Shown piece by piece: positions 26,712-35,557 of a stretch of DNA of 64,000 bases (its first letter is position 1; every line of letters begins with the position of its first letter). Origin of the DNA: Bacteroidales bacterium (GTDB lineage Bacteria > Bacteroidota > Bacteroidia > Bacteroidales > F082); assembly GCA_030690365.1 (NCBI GenBank), contig JAUYGX010000112.1, forward strand, positions 1-64,000, written 5' to 3'. The translations under genes were made by a program, and so were the position numbers. The notes under the pieces were generated by a model that saw only the letters and a list, made by a program, of their open reading frames with translations, was not told the DNA's origin and searched no databases.

Positions 26712-27303
26712 AACACTGATGACACGGATTTAACGGATGGATACGGATCTTTCACAACAACCACCTCAAATAAAACACAATGCATAACCCATATTATCAG
26801 ACATTTATGTCATTCGAGACCCGATACCCCGGAAATAGGGGCGCACATAGTATGATGACAAAAACCAAAGAAAAACCCTGTCATTTCGATAGCGCTTGCG
26901 CTGAGAAATCCCTCGGGAATTGAAAACCTCAATTTTTGCACTAACCTAATAAACAGCATTATACCAAATGTTGTCATTGATATTGAGCATACTGAGTCAC
27001 GAAGTATGCGAACAGAGGAATCCCAAAAAGCACATAAGTCCACATTAAAGCTATTCATTCCCTACTGATCCATTTGATCCCCAATTCATTTATTAATTTG
27101 AAAATCGGGTCTCGTTGGAACGCTGATTATTATGATGGTTATGATATGTGATGATTTGTAAATCATTTAATTTGAAGATTATGCACCAATAAAAAAGCCA
27201 CCCGAAAGTGGCTTTATAAATCCGTGATTATCCGTTCAACCCGTGCCTGTCCCGTTTGTACGGGATCATCCGTGTTCCAAAAAAACAACCTAAATCAACG
27301 TAA
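26712..27303. repeat. Gene-free region of nested inverted repeats
   Basis: No credible gene. Outer arms: an ACGGAT-rich word series (AACACTGATGACACGG... at about 26713-26750) and its reverse complement at about 27216-27275. Middle arms: CGAGACCCGAT (26815-26825) and ATCGGGTCTCG (27104-27114), a perfect 11-bp pair. Inside are GAGAAATCCC and GAGGAATCCC words typical of Bacteroidota intergenic repeats. An 82-codon frame (26810-27058) is made of these repeats and is not called. A terminator lies at 27194-27215. Confidence 0.65.
27194..27215 (-). terminator. Intrinsic terminator downstream of the 28545-27304 operon
   Basis: AAAGCCAC (27194-27201), loop of 6, GTGGCTTT (27208-27215). On the minus strand the stem is followed by a T-run, fitting termination about 90 bp after the secreted protein gene. 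Confidence 0.75.
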
Positions 27304-27876
27304 CTATTTAGCCGTTTCCTTTACACGGATATCTCCCAGAAGCACGTCCCAGAATCCAATTAACCGGCCTCCGATTTGAGTTTCCTTGCGTTTTACATAC
27401 ACCGTAATATCCTTCTTGGTAGTATCCTGATACACCAGCTTACCTTCGGCATCATAGCCCGAAAATTTCTGGAAAATAGTGATAACTCCCACGTAGGTTC
27501 CATCAGGCTGCTGCTGTAAATCACTCACATACTCAATGTTGTACCATTCAATATCTACTTTGTTGTAGTTGAGTCGCATCAACCGTTCAAAATATTTCCG
27601 AACGGTATAGTAGTTAATTTCCGATTTTGTAAGCGACGACACGCCCATTTCACTTCCCTGCATAAACAGCTCTTCCGCGCGATCGATTACCCGGTTGGCC
27701 TCACTCCAGGGGGTTTCTTTGTCGCCAATGATGCTGATGTATTTACTCAGGTCGCGTACTTTTTCGAGGGCCAGGCTATCGATGGCCAGTTTGCGTTCGG
27801 GACTCAGATCCTGTGCAAAAGCGGATGTAAATCCCAATCCAAGTACAAATACTAATAAAAGGGTGACTTTCTTCAT
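27304..27876 (-). CDS. Secreted protein of unknown function
   Basis: 190 aa with a signal peptide (VTLLLVFVLGLGFTSAFA, then QD). The mature part includes helical EANRVIDRAEELFMQGSEMG and a strand-rich C-terminal half (WYNIEYVSDLQQQPDGTYVG, KKDITVYVKRKETQIGGRL). It looks like a conserved periplasmic protein of Bacteroidota, but I recognise no domain. It lies 6 bp downstream of a lipoprotein gene (28545-27883) and probably shares its operon. The C-terminal half resembles nuclear-transport-factor-like folds only loosely, so no function is given. Confidence 0.75.
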   Translation of the reverse strand: MKKVTLLLVFVLGLGFTSAFAQDLSPERKLAIDSLALEKVRDLSKYISIIGDKETPWSEANRVIDRAEELFMQGSEMGVSSLTKSEINYYTVRKYFERLMRLNYNKVDIEWYNIEYVSDLQQQPDGTYVGVITIFQKFSGYDAEGKLVYQDTTKKDITVYVKRKETQIGGRLIGFWDVLLGDIRVKETAK

Positions 27877-27882
27877 AACTGT

Positions 27883-28545
27883 CTATTTTTTAATAAGTTC
27901 AAGTTCAGTAATTTTTCCCTGGCTATCTTCTTTCACAGTCTCCACCTTAAAAACGTTCTTCTTTTTATCTTTTAAATAATTTAAAAACAAAGAGATGGTG
28001 GTGGGTCGATCGTAATCGTTAAATCCACCCGACTGGCTGATAATGATTAGCACGGGTACATCAGGTGTAGCAAACATGGGCAAGGTCATTTCAATCTGGC
28101 GGTTGGCATCGTCAACGCTACCGGCGCTTGCAACGGCATCAAAACGGCTTTCGATGGGAGAGTACTTTGATTGTTCAGCCAATTTTCGGGCTTCTTCTTC
28201 CGCCCTGAGTTTTTCTTCTTCTGCCTTTCTGGCCATTTCAGCACGTTTCATCGAAATAGTGGATTCGGCTTTTACAATCAGGTCTTTTACTTCCTGATCG
28301 TCGAGGTTGTACGATTTAATCACATCCAGGCGTTTAGCCTGCTCGTCGAGAGTCCAGTTGGTGGTACCATCAACAATCGCATTTAAATCGGTTACAGATT
28401 GTTTAACTTTAGCTGCATATTCAGCAGCGGCCTGCTCACGCGCTAGTTTTTTCTTGCTGGTACAAGAAGTAGAACCGCCAGCTATTAGCAATGCCATCAG
28501 TGTTACCAGAAGTAGACCTGATGTTTTTTTAATGATTTGGTTCAT
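27883..28545 (-). CDS. Lipoprotein with Glu/Ala/Lys-rich coiled coil
   Basis: 220 aa. Lipoprotein signal LMALLIAGGSTSC (Cys about 28), then a long coiled coil (about 40-125; MKRAEMARKAEEEKLRAEEE). A C-terminal alpha/beta region follows (about 130-215) with IEMTLPMFATPDVPVLIIIS, YDRPTTISLFLNYLKD and VETVKEDSQGKITELELIK. Probably faces the periplasm; no enzymatic motif. It precedes the secreted protein gene at 27304 by 6 bp, and its promoter element is at 28593-28600. The pair may be a conserved envelope module of Bacteroidota, but I do not recognise a name. Confidence 0.78.
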   Translation of the reverse strand: MNQIIKKTSGLLLVTLMALLIAGGSTSCTSKKKLAREQAAAEYAAKVKQSVTDLNAIVDGTTNWTLDEQAKRLDVIKSYNLDDQEVKDLIVKAESTISMKRAEMARKAEEEKLRAEEEARKLAEQSKYSPIESRFDAVASAGSVDDANRQIEMTLPMFATPDVPVLIIISQSGGFNDYDRPTTISLFLNYLKDKKKNVFKVETVKEDSQGKITELELIKK

Positions 28546-28592
28546 TTGATCATGATGGTTTTAGTTATTACTGAAATTATTAAAACATTTTG

Positions 28593-28600
28593 CAAAAATA
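28593..28600 (-). promoter_or_regulatory. Candidate -7 element (TATTTTTG) for the lipoprotein operon
   Basis: Minus strand TATTTTTG is an exact TAnnTTTG box 48 bp upstream of the lipoprotein start, inside the divergent gap shared with the radical SAM gene. Confidence 0.45.
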
Positions 28601-28637
28601 TTCAAAAAAATGCGTGAATTTTGTATTCAACTTTATT

Positions 28638-29648
28638 ATGCTAAAACATTATTCCATTCCGGTTTTTATTCCCGAACTGGCTTGCCCTTTCAGGTGTGTA
28701 TTTTGTAATCAACGCAAAATTAGTGGGCATATTACAATTCCCGACACAGAGAAGGTCATAAAAATAGTTAAAACGCACCTGGTTTCGTTTAAAAAAACCG
28801 ACCGATGGGTTGATGTAGCCTTCTTTGGAGGGAACTTCACCGGCATACCGCTTTTTGAGCAGGAAGCCTACCTGAATGTGGTACAACCTTTTCTGGCTTC
28901 GGGCGAAATTCAGGGCATCCGTTTGAGTACCCGGCCCGATTATATCAATGAAGAAGTGCTTGATTTGCTTGAAAAATATCACGTTTCAACCATCGAACTC
29001 GGAGCGCAATCATTTGATGACAAAGTACTTAAAAAATCGCATCGCGGACATACCGCCAGCCAAACTGAAAAGGCAGCCAAAGCGATCCTCGAAAGGGGTT
29101 TTCAACTTGGACTACAAATGATGATCGGTTTACCGGGCGACTCTTTGGAAAGCTCCCTTTTTACAGCTCGCTGTATTGTGGATTTGGGAGCCACTTCAAC
29201 GCGTATTTATCCCACGGTTGTGATAAAAGAAACCGCCTTGCACCAATGGTATTTAAAAGGTGAGTATTTCACACTTTCATTGGAGGAAGCTGTTCGTTGG
29301 ACGACGAAAATAATACCAGTTTTTGAAGCTGGTAATGTGCAGGTCATCCGCACCGGATTGCACCCGTCGGAGGGTTTGGTACCCGGGAAGGATTTAATAG
29401 CGGGGCCCTACCATCCGCAATTCAGAGAATTGGTATTGTCTGAAATCTGGCTCAACAATCTTCTGAATGCCATTGTAGGATTGAAAGACAGCGATATTGA
29501 ATTGATCATCCCGAAAGGTCAGTTGAACTATGCCATCGGGCATAAAGGACTCAACCGCCAAAAGTTGCAGGATTATTGTAAAACGCTGAAATTTACTGAA
29601 AGTGCAGCCCTTAAGGGCAGGGAATTTGAAATACAGGTGATAGCTTAA
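28638..29648 (+). CDS. Elp3-like radical SAM protein
   Basis: 336 aa from the ATG at 28638; an in-frame ATG at 28590 would add 16 residues unlike family sequence. The [4Fe-4S] ligand motif is CPFRCVFC (C16, C20, C23), directly after IPVFIPELA. The SAM-binding region contains FFGGNFTGIP, and later VSTIELGAQSFDDKVLKKSHRG and IGLPGD typify the Elp3/MiaB-like radical SAM subgroup. No acetyltransferase domain is present, so it is not a full Elp3. The reaction is unknown; a tRNA or cofactor modification is plausible. Its stop codon overlaps that of lspA. Confidence 0.85.
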   Translation: MLKHYSIPVFIPELACPFRCVFCNQRKISGHITIPDTEKVIKIVKTHLVSFKKTDRWVDVAFFGGNFTGIPLFEQEAYLNVVQPFLASGEIQGIRLSTRPDYINEEVLDLLEKYHVSTIELGAQSFDDKVLKKSHRGHTASQTEKAAKAILERGFQLGLQMMIGLPGDSLESSLFTARCIVDLGATSTRIYPTVVIKETALHQWYLKGEYFTLSLEEAVRWTTKIIPVFEAGNVQVIRTGLHPSEGLVPGKDLIAGPYHPQFRELVLSEIWLNNLLNAIVGLKDSDIELIIPKGQLNYAIGHKGLNRQKLQDYCKTLKFTESAALKGREFEIQVIA

Positions 29649-30259
29649 TGTGCCAGCTTTTTTCTTTCAAAAAGCAACAACCAGAAAACACCTATGGTGA
29701 TAGCTGAGTCGGCCAGATTAAATATAGGTCGGAAGAAAATAAAATGACCATCGCCCCCAAAAACAAACGAGGGTACCCATGAAGGTGCATCTGTCTTCAC
29801 CAGATCTATCAATGGAAAATACAGCATGTCCACAACTCTTCCATGTAAAAATGTGGCATATCCCTGACCTTCGGAGGCAAAAACAGCCAGTGTATGATAG
29901 GAACTTTGTGTAAACAGCAACCCATAAAAAGCACTATCAATAATATTTCCCAATGCCCCGGCGAATATCATCGACATACTGAATATTAATCCGTTATGAT
30001 TTTTCTTTTTGGAAATGATAAAAAGATAAACACCAATCCCGATGACAGCCAGAATACGGAAAATACTTAGTGACAGTTTACCCCATTCTCCGCCGAATTG
30101 CAGGCCAAAGGCCATTCCGTTGTTCTCGGTAAAATACAGATTAAACCACGACCCGATCATGGGAATTTCTTCTCCCAGCGTCATATGGAGTTTAACCCAT
30201 AATTTTAATGACTGATCCAGAAAGAGAACCAGGAAAATAATGAAGGCAGCTTTTTTCAA
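29645..30259 (-). CDS. lspA: Lipoprotein signal peptidase (signal peptidase II)
   Basis: 204 aa, longer than the ~165 aa of E. coli because of an insertion (about 115-140) before the second catalytic block. Four membrane segments. Catalytic aspartates D108 (GNIIDSAFYG) and D144 (VVDMLYFPL); the NNGMAFG loop at 46-52 corresponds to the NxGxAFG motif. It cleaves the signal peptide of diacylglyceryl prolipoproteins at the inner membrane, which fits the many lipoproteins here and the lnt gene at 39308. Last gene of the ileS-dksA-lspA operon. Its TAA overlaps that of the convergent radical SAM gene. Confidence 0.95.
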   Translation of the reverse strand: MKKAAFIIFLVLFLDQSLKLWVKLHMTLGEEIPMIGSWFNLYFTENNGMAFGLQFGGEWGKLSLSIFRILAVIGIGVYLFIISKKKNHNGLIFSMSMIFAGALGNIIDSAFYGLLFTQSSYHTLAVFASEGQGYATFLHGRVVDMLYFPLIDLVKTDAPSWVPSFVFGGDGHFIFFRPIFNLADSAITIGVFWLLLFERKKLAH

Positions 30260-30282
30260 ATCGAATTGGTATTTAAACCGGA

Positions 30283-30705
30283 TTAGAGAATGGGATCGTT
30301 CTGCACCTGTTTATTCTTGGCATCGATGCTTAAGGTAGCATGTGGTACAGCACGAAGTCTTTCTTTGCTTATCAGTTTACCGGTCTCACGGCAAATACCA
30401 TAGGTTTTGTTCTCGATGCGAATCAAAGCATTTTCGAGGTTGGTAATAAAACGCTCCTGGCGGGCTGCCATTCGGCTATTTTCCTCCTTCGATAATACTT
30501 GCTGACCTTCTTCAAGCACTTTAAAAGTGGGCGAGGTATCATTGATATCGTGATCACTGTGATTGCTATAGGCTTCAACCAACATGGCCAGGTCTTCACG
30601 GGCACTTGCCAGTTTTTTAAGAATGATTTCCCTGAATTCTTCCAATTCAGCATCAGAATAACGATTCTTTTTCTTTTCTTCTACAATCTTTTCATTCATA
30701 TCCAT
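30283..30705 (-). CDS. DksA/TraR family regulator lacking the zinc cysteines
   Basis: 140 aa. An N-terminal coiled-coil half (about 15-100; DAELEEFREIILKKLASARE) and a C-terminal zinc-finger-shaped region (YGICRETGKLISKERLRAVP). Only one Cys (C105) remains of the four that bind zinc in classical DksA, so the finger must fold without zinc or with other ligands. DksA proteins enter the RNA polymerase secondary channel and modulate transcription with ppGpp; acidic residues in the DINDTSP loop could contact the active site. Between ileS and lspA, as is common in Bacteroidota. Start could be either of the two nearby ATGs. Confidence 0.88.
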   Translation of the reverse strand: MDMNEKIVEEKKKNRYSDAELEEFREIILKKLASAREDLAMLVEAYSNHSDHDINDTSPTFKVLEEGQQVLSKEENSRMAARQERFITNLENALIRIENKTYGICRETGKLISKERLRAVPHATLSIDAKNKQVQNDPIL

Positions 30706-30787
30706 CTATTTTATTCTTTCCTTTTGAAAAACCTCATAAATGTAAACAATTTTTCCAATTGAAAAGCATTAATTACATTATTTTGAT

Positions 30788-33700
30788 TTAAATCTTATCA
30801 ACATTAAAGGTTACAAAAACTCCTTCTGTAAGCTCCTGTGTAGCAAAATCACCATCTCCAACAGAATCAGTCAGGTGAAAATCCGATAAAGTTTCGGCGC
30901 AAATGTACTCTTTAAACGATAGAAAGGCTTCATCAGTATGTGGATTTTTAACCACCTTTAACAAAACACGGTCGGTAACCTCCAGTCCCTTTTCTTTACG
31001 CAGGTTTTGCACCCGGTTAATCAGTTCACGTGCAAGGCCTTCATTCTGCAAATCGGGGCTTAATGTTATGTCCAATGCCACAGTTACTATTCCCTCCGTT
31101 GCGACACTCCAACCCGGAATGTCTTCGGTAAGAATTTCCACATCTTCAATCGAAATGGTCAATTCATTTCCATCCAGATTGACCACCAATTGTTCTTCTT
31201 TTTCAAGGTGTTTTATCTGTTCAGCCGTCAATACCTGAATCAACGCGGCCAGTGCTTTCATGTGTTTGCCATACTTAGGTCCGAGGGTTTTAAAGTTTGG
31301 CTTGATTTTCTTCACCAGCACATCCGAATCTTCCGACAAATATTCTATGCTTTTCACGTTCACCTCCGAAAGTATCAGATCTTCAACAGCCTGAACCTGC
31401 TCTTTAAACTTCTGGTTTAAAACCGGAATCATGATTTTCGACAAAGGCTGCCTTACCCTGAGATTGTTCTTTTTCCGCAATGAAAGTACCATACTCGAAA
31501 TCTGCTGTGCCAATTCCATGCGCTCCTCCAAATCGGTATCGATCAGCACTTCCCTGGCCACAGGGAAATCGGTTAAATGAACCGATTCAGCTTTAAAGCG
31601 ACCCGAAACGGCATTTAAGTCCATGAAAAGCCTGTCGGCGAAAAAGGGTGCGATGGGAGCACTCAGTTGAGAAACTACTTCCAAAACATGGTAAAGTGTT
31701 TGGTAGGCTTCGATTTTATCTTTGGTGTAGTTTCCTTTCCAGAAACGGCGACGTGAAAGACGGACATACCAGTTGCTCAGGTGTTCGGTAACAAAATCCT
31801 GGATAGCGCGGCCTGCTTTGGTAGGTTCATAGCCGGCCAGCGATTCGTCCACATTTTTGATCAACGAATTAAGTTCTGACAATATCCAACGGTCGAGTTC
31901 ACTTCGTTCTTCGTAAGGGATCTCTTTCTCACTATATGTAAAACCATCGATATTGGCATAAAGTGCAAAGAAGCTGTATGTATTATAAAGTGTTCCAAAA
32001 AACTTGCGGCGAACTTCGTCAATACCGGATAAATCGAAGCGCAGGTTGTCCCATGGCTGAGAGTTGGTTATCATATACCAACGGGTGGCATCTGGTCCGT
32101 ACTGATCGATTGTCAAAAAAGGATCCACCGCATTTCCAAGGCGTTTCGACATTTTGTTGCCATTTTTATCCAGCACCAAACCATTGGATACCACATTTTT
32201 ATAGGCAACCGAATCGAACAACATGCTGGCAATGGCATGCAAAGTAAAGAACCAGCCACGTGTTTGATCCACTCCTTCGGCGATGAAATCGGCAGGGAAA
32301 TTTTCCTCAAAAAGCTCCTTGTTTTCAAATGGATAATGGTATTGAGCATAGGGCATGGCACCTGAATCGAACCAAACATCAATCAATCCGCTTTCGCGGA
32401 ACATTTTTTGTCCGGTGGGCGAAACCAGCACAATATTATCCACATAGGGACGGTGAAAGTCGAAGGTTTCATAATTTTCCCTTGACATATTTCCCGGTTC
32501 AAAATCACGCATCGGATTCTGATTCATCACACCGGCAGCCACCGCTTTTTCAATCTCAGCCTTGAGTTCGGCCGCCGAGCCAAGGGCTATTTTTTCGGTG
32601 CGGTCTTCGGTAACCCAAATAGGAAGCGGCACACCCCAGAATCGTGAACGGCTCAGGTTCCAGTCCTGTAGGTTTTCGAGCCAGTTTCCAAAACGACCTT
32701 CTCCGGTAGCCTTTGGTTTCCACTGGATGGTTTTGTTTAGTTGGATCATTCTATCCTTTAAGCTGGTGGTTTTGATAAACCAGCTATCCAACGGATAATA
32801 CAAAACGGGCTTGTCGGTCCGCCAGCAATGGGGATAACTGTGAACATGTTTTTCGATGCGAAAAGCCAGATTTTCTTTTTTAAGTTTCACTGCCAGATCC
32901 ACATCCAGCGAGGCATCCTCTTTACCAAGACTTTCATCATAATCGTTTTTCACAAAACGACCTGCAAATTCACTATAGGCTTCAACATCAATAAATTGCT
33001 TTACAAACTCCTGATCCAGTACATCAAGTTGGAAAAATCTTCCGGTTAAGTCCACCATCGGACGGCGTTCGCCGGTGGCATCTATCAGGATGAGGGGCTC
33101 TATTCCGGTGGCTTTGGCCACACGGTCGTCATCGGCACCAAAGGTAGGTGCTATGTGAACAATTCCTGTTCCATCTTCTGTGGTAACAAAATCGCCGGGG
33201 ATTACCTCGAATGCTTTTCCATCGGGTTTTACCCATGGAAAAAGTTGTTCATAGGTTATTCCGGTGAGTTCAAATCCCTTGTACTCATCCACTATCCTGA
33301 ACGGGATTTTTTTATCTCCGGCTTTGTAATCTTCAAACGCAAGTTCATCATTTTTCTCACTGAAAAAAGCAGAAAGGCGGTTTTTGGCCAGAATTACTGT
33401 AATCGGAATTCCGGTATAAGGATTAAAAGTAACCACCTGAACATAAACGATGTTATCGCCAACGGCCAGGGCTGTATTCGATGGCAGGGTCCATGGAGTG
33501 GTGGTCCAGGCCAGGAAATACAAATCGCCAACGGCAGCAGCAAATAACTTTTCTGACACACTTTCTCTAACCACTTTGAACTGAGCTACAATGGTAGTAT
33601 CCGTTACATCGCGGTAACAGCCGGGCTGGTTCAGTTCGTGGGTGCTTAATCCTGTGCCGGCAGCCGGCGAATAAGGTTGAATGGTGTATCCTTTGTACAT

Positions 33701-34219
33701 CAAATCCTTTTCGTACAGCATTTTCAACAGATACCAAACCGACTCGATGTATTTATTATCAAAGGTGATATATGGATTCTCAAGATCGACCCAATATCCG
33801 ATTCTTTTGGTAAGATCATCCCATAAATCCTTATATTTCAGCACTTCCTTACGGCAGGCCATGTTATATTCCTCAACACTGATTTTCTTTCCGATGTCTT
33901 CTTTGGTGATGCCAAGCGTTTTTTCAACCGAAATCTCAACCGGCAAACCATGTGTATCCCAACCTGCTTTACGCTGAACATATTTTCCCTTCAAAGTCTG
34001 GTAACGGCAAAACAAATCTTTGATGGTACGGGCCATCACATGGTGAATTCCGGGTACGCCATTGGCCGAAGGAGGTCCTTCGTAAAAAACAAAATGGTTG
34101 TTGTTTACGCGGTTGGTAAGGCTTTTTTCAAAGATATTGTTTTCATCCCAAAATTTACCCACCTCTTCAGCAAGAAGGGGAAGGTTCAACTGTCCATATT
34201 CATTATATTTTCTCGACAT
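30788..34219 (-). CDS. ileS: Isoleucine--tRNA ligase, IleRS2 type
   Basis: 1143 aa, the long eukaryote-like form. The class I signature reads GIHH (57-60, in PPSANGVPGIHHVM) where housekeeping IleRS1 has HxGH: positions 1 and 3 of the motif are exchanged. KMSKR is intact (GNKMSKRLGN). An editing CP1 domain is present (WTTTPWTLPSN), and a long C-terminal region with VRQPLSKIMIP follows. It charges tRNA-Ile. The GxHH form of IleRS2 is associated with very high mupirocin resistance. First gene of the operon with dksA-like and lspA, preceded by an exact TAATTTTG promoter element. Confidence 0.97.
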   Translation of the reverse strand: MSRKYNEYGQLNLPLLAEEVGKFWDENNIFEKSLTNRVNNNHFVFYEGPPSANGVPGIHHVMARTIKDLFCRYQTLKGKYVQRKAGWDTHGLPVEISVEKTLGITKEDIGKKISVEEYNMACRKEVLKYKDLWDDLTKRIGYWVDLENPYITFDNKYIESVWYLLKMLYEKDLMYKGYTIQPYSPAAGTGLSTHELNQPGCYRDVTDTTIVAQFKVVRESVSEKLFAAAVGDLYFLAWTTTPWTLPSNTALAVGDNIVYVQVVTFNPYTGIPITVILAKNRLSAFFSEKNDELAFEDYKAGDKKIPFRIVDEYKGFELTGITYEQLFPWVKPDGKAFEVIPGDFVTTEDGTGIVHIAPTFGADDDRVAKATGIEPLILIDATGERRPMVDLTGRFFQLDVLDQEFVKQFIDVEAYSEFAGRFVKNDYDESLGKEDASLDVDLAVKLKKENLAFRIEKHVHSYPHCWRTDKPVLYYPLDSWFIKTTSLKDRMIQLNKTIQWKPKATGEGRFGNWLENLQDWNLSRSRFWGVPLPIWVTEDRTEKIALGSAAELKAEIEKAVAAGVMNQNPMRDFEPGNMSRENYETFDFHRPYVDNIVLVSPTGQKMFRESGLIDVWFDSGAMPYAQYHYPFENKELFEENFPADFIAEGVDQTRGWFFTLHAIASMLFDSVAYKNVVSNGLVLDKNGNKMSKRLGNAVDPFLTIDQYGPDATRWYMITNSQPWDNLRFDLSGIDEVRRKFFGTLYNTYSFFALYANIDGFTYSEKEIPYEERSELDRWILSELNSLIKNVDESLAGYEPTKAGRAIQDFVTEHLSNWYVRLSRRRFWKGNYTKDKIEAYQTLYHVLEVVSQLSAPIAPFFADRLFMDLNAVSGRFKAESVHLTDFPVAREVLIDTDLEERMELAQQISSMVLSLRKKNNLRVRQPLSKIMIPVLNQKFKEQVQAVEDLILSEVNVKSIEYLSEDSDVLVKKIKPNFKTLGPKYGKHMKALAALIQVLTAEQIKHLEKEEQLVVNLDGNELTISIEDVEILTEDIPGWSVATEGIVTVALDITLSPDLQNEGLARELINRVQNLRKEKGLEVTDRVLLKVVKNPHTDEAFLSFKEYICAETLSDFHLTDSVGDGDFATQELTEGVFVTFNVDKI

Positions 34220-34255
34220 CTACAAGCTGGATTAACGAAATTTTAAATAAGTCGG

Positions 34256-34263
34256 CAAAATTA
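34256..34263 (-). promoter_or_regulatory. Candidate -7 element (TAATTTTG) for the ileS operon
   Basis: Minus strand TAATTTTG is an exact TAnnTTTG box, 37 bp upstream of the ileS ATG. A TTTG word lies about 23 bp further upstream, slightly wider than the usual spacing. Confidence 0.5.
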
Positions 34264-34450
34264 AGAAATTTTCCCATTTCTATGATCAAACCTTAAGGAC
34301 CGAATCTCTGGAAATAAGGGGCTTGAACTAGTGATTATCCATCAGTTTATATACGGCTCCGATGTTTTTTAAAAATAACAAACATGAAAAGTATAGAAAA
34401 ATATATGATCAGGAGACTAAATTCCAATTACAATTCATATTTTTGCTGTG

Positions 34451-34462
34451 TATACTTGTATA
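34451..34462 (+). promoter_or_regulatory. Palindrome TATACTTGTATA before the methyltransferase
   Basis: TATAC and GTATA arms form a perfect 5-bp inverted repeat around TT, ending 21 bp before the ATG at 34484. It is a candidate autoregulatory operator for the MerR-like domain of the methyltransferase (inference). Confidence 0.4.
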
Positions 34463-34483
34463 AGGTTGTTTAATGTTAAGATA

Positions 34484-35557
34484 ATGGAAAAATACATAAA
34501 TGTTGGTCATGCAGCTAAACTTATTGGTGTAAGTACTGAAACACTAAGACGATGGGATAAAACAGGTAAATTCGAGAGTATTCGTCATCCTATAAACAAC
34601 TACAGAGTATATTCAGAAACAAGTGTATACTCTTTAGTGAAGGAGTTACAGCTTGAATTACAATACTACAAAACTCCTTTTACATCTATGGAAATAGTTC
34701 CAATATTCGAGACAAAACATGGAAAACTTTATAAATATGATGCCATAAAATTTTTAAAAACGCTGGAAAATGAATCTGTTGATTTAATTTTTGCTGATCC
34801 TCCGTACAATATTCGAAAAGCTGAATGGGATACATTTGCATCTCAAAAAGACTATGTCAATTGGAGTATGGAGTGGATAAAGGAAGCACACCGAGTGCTC
34901 AAAAAAACGGGTTCATTATATATCTGTGGGTTTTCGGAGATTCTGGCAGATTTGAAATGGGGAGCATCAAACTTATTTGAAGGCTGCAAGTGGCTTATTT
35001 GGTTTTACCGCAATAAAGGGAATTTAGGTAATGATTGGGGACGTTCGCACGAGAGTATTTTGCACTTTAGAAAAAGTAAAGATTTCATATTCAATCTTGA
35101 TAGCATTAGAATACCCTATAATGAACATACATTAAAATATCCTTCACGAAAGCAAGCAGAATCCTCACAATTTTCAAACGGGAATAATGATGGCCATGAG
35201 TGGACTCCTAATCCTTTAGGCGCTAAACCTAAGGATGTATTGGAAATTCCGACCATTTCAAATGGGGCGTGGGAAAAAACAACTCATAAAACCCAAAAAC
35301 CTGTTGAATTGTTGAGAAAGATAATCTTGTCTTCCTCTAATGAGGATAGTATAATTCTTGATCCGTTTGGTGGATCCGGCACCACTTTCGCTGTAGCCGA
35401 AGCGTACGGAAGAAAATGGATTGGAACCGAACTTGAGGAGGAATATTGTACTCTAATTAAGGATAGATTGTCTGACAAGAATCATCTGAAAAGAATTTTA
35501 TCGGGCAAAGATGAAAAAGAATCTCAAAACAGAAGGTTAAAATTAAGGGGTAAGTAA
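34484..35557 (+). CDS. DNA methyltransferase (beta class, probable N6-adenine or N4-cytosine) with N-terminal MerR-like HTH
   Basis: 357 aa from the ATG at 34484; a GTG at 34448 would add a leader that overlaps a palindrome. Residues 1-45 form a MerR-type helix-turn-helix (INVGHAAKLIGVSTETLRRW). After a linker comes motif IV DPPYN (105-109), then a target-recognition region, then motif I DPFGGSGTT (293-301). The IV-before-I order defines the beta class. The protein protects host DNA in a type II restriction-modification system with the convergent nuclease gene, whose 3' end overlaps it by 15 bp. The HTH fusion suggests the methyltransferase also represses transcription. Recognition site unknown. 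AT-rich compared with neighbours. Confidence 0.88.
   Translation: MEKYINVGHAAKLIGVSTETLRRWDKTGKFESIRHPINNYRVYSETSVYSLVKELQLELQYYKTPFTSMEIVPIFETKHGKLYKYDAIKFLKTLENESVDLIFADPPYNIRKAEWDTFASQKDYVNWSMEWIKEAHRVLKKTGSLYICGFSEILADLKWGASNLFEGCKWLIWFYRNKGNLGNDWGRSHESILHFRKSKDFIFNLDSIRIPYNEHTLKYPSRKQAESSQFSNGNNDGHEWTPNPLGAKPKDVLEIPTISNGAWEKTTHKTQKPVELLRKIILSSSNEDSIILDPFGGSGTTFAVAEAYGRKWIGTELEEEYCTLIKDRLSDKNHLKRILSGKDEKESQNRRLKLRGK

Noticed and set aside
26810-27058. 82-codon gene on the minus strand
   Set aside because: The frame is built from intergenic inverted repeats (FFFGFCHH, GFLSASAIEM) and has no family resemblance.
34448-34483. GTG start of the methyltransferase at 34448
   Set aside because: The extra 12 residues lack HTH homology and would put the TATACTTGTATA palindrome inside the coding sequence; ATG at 34484 fits the MerR motif.
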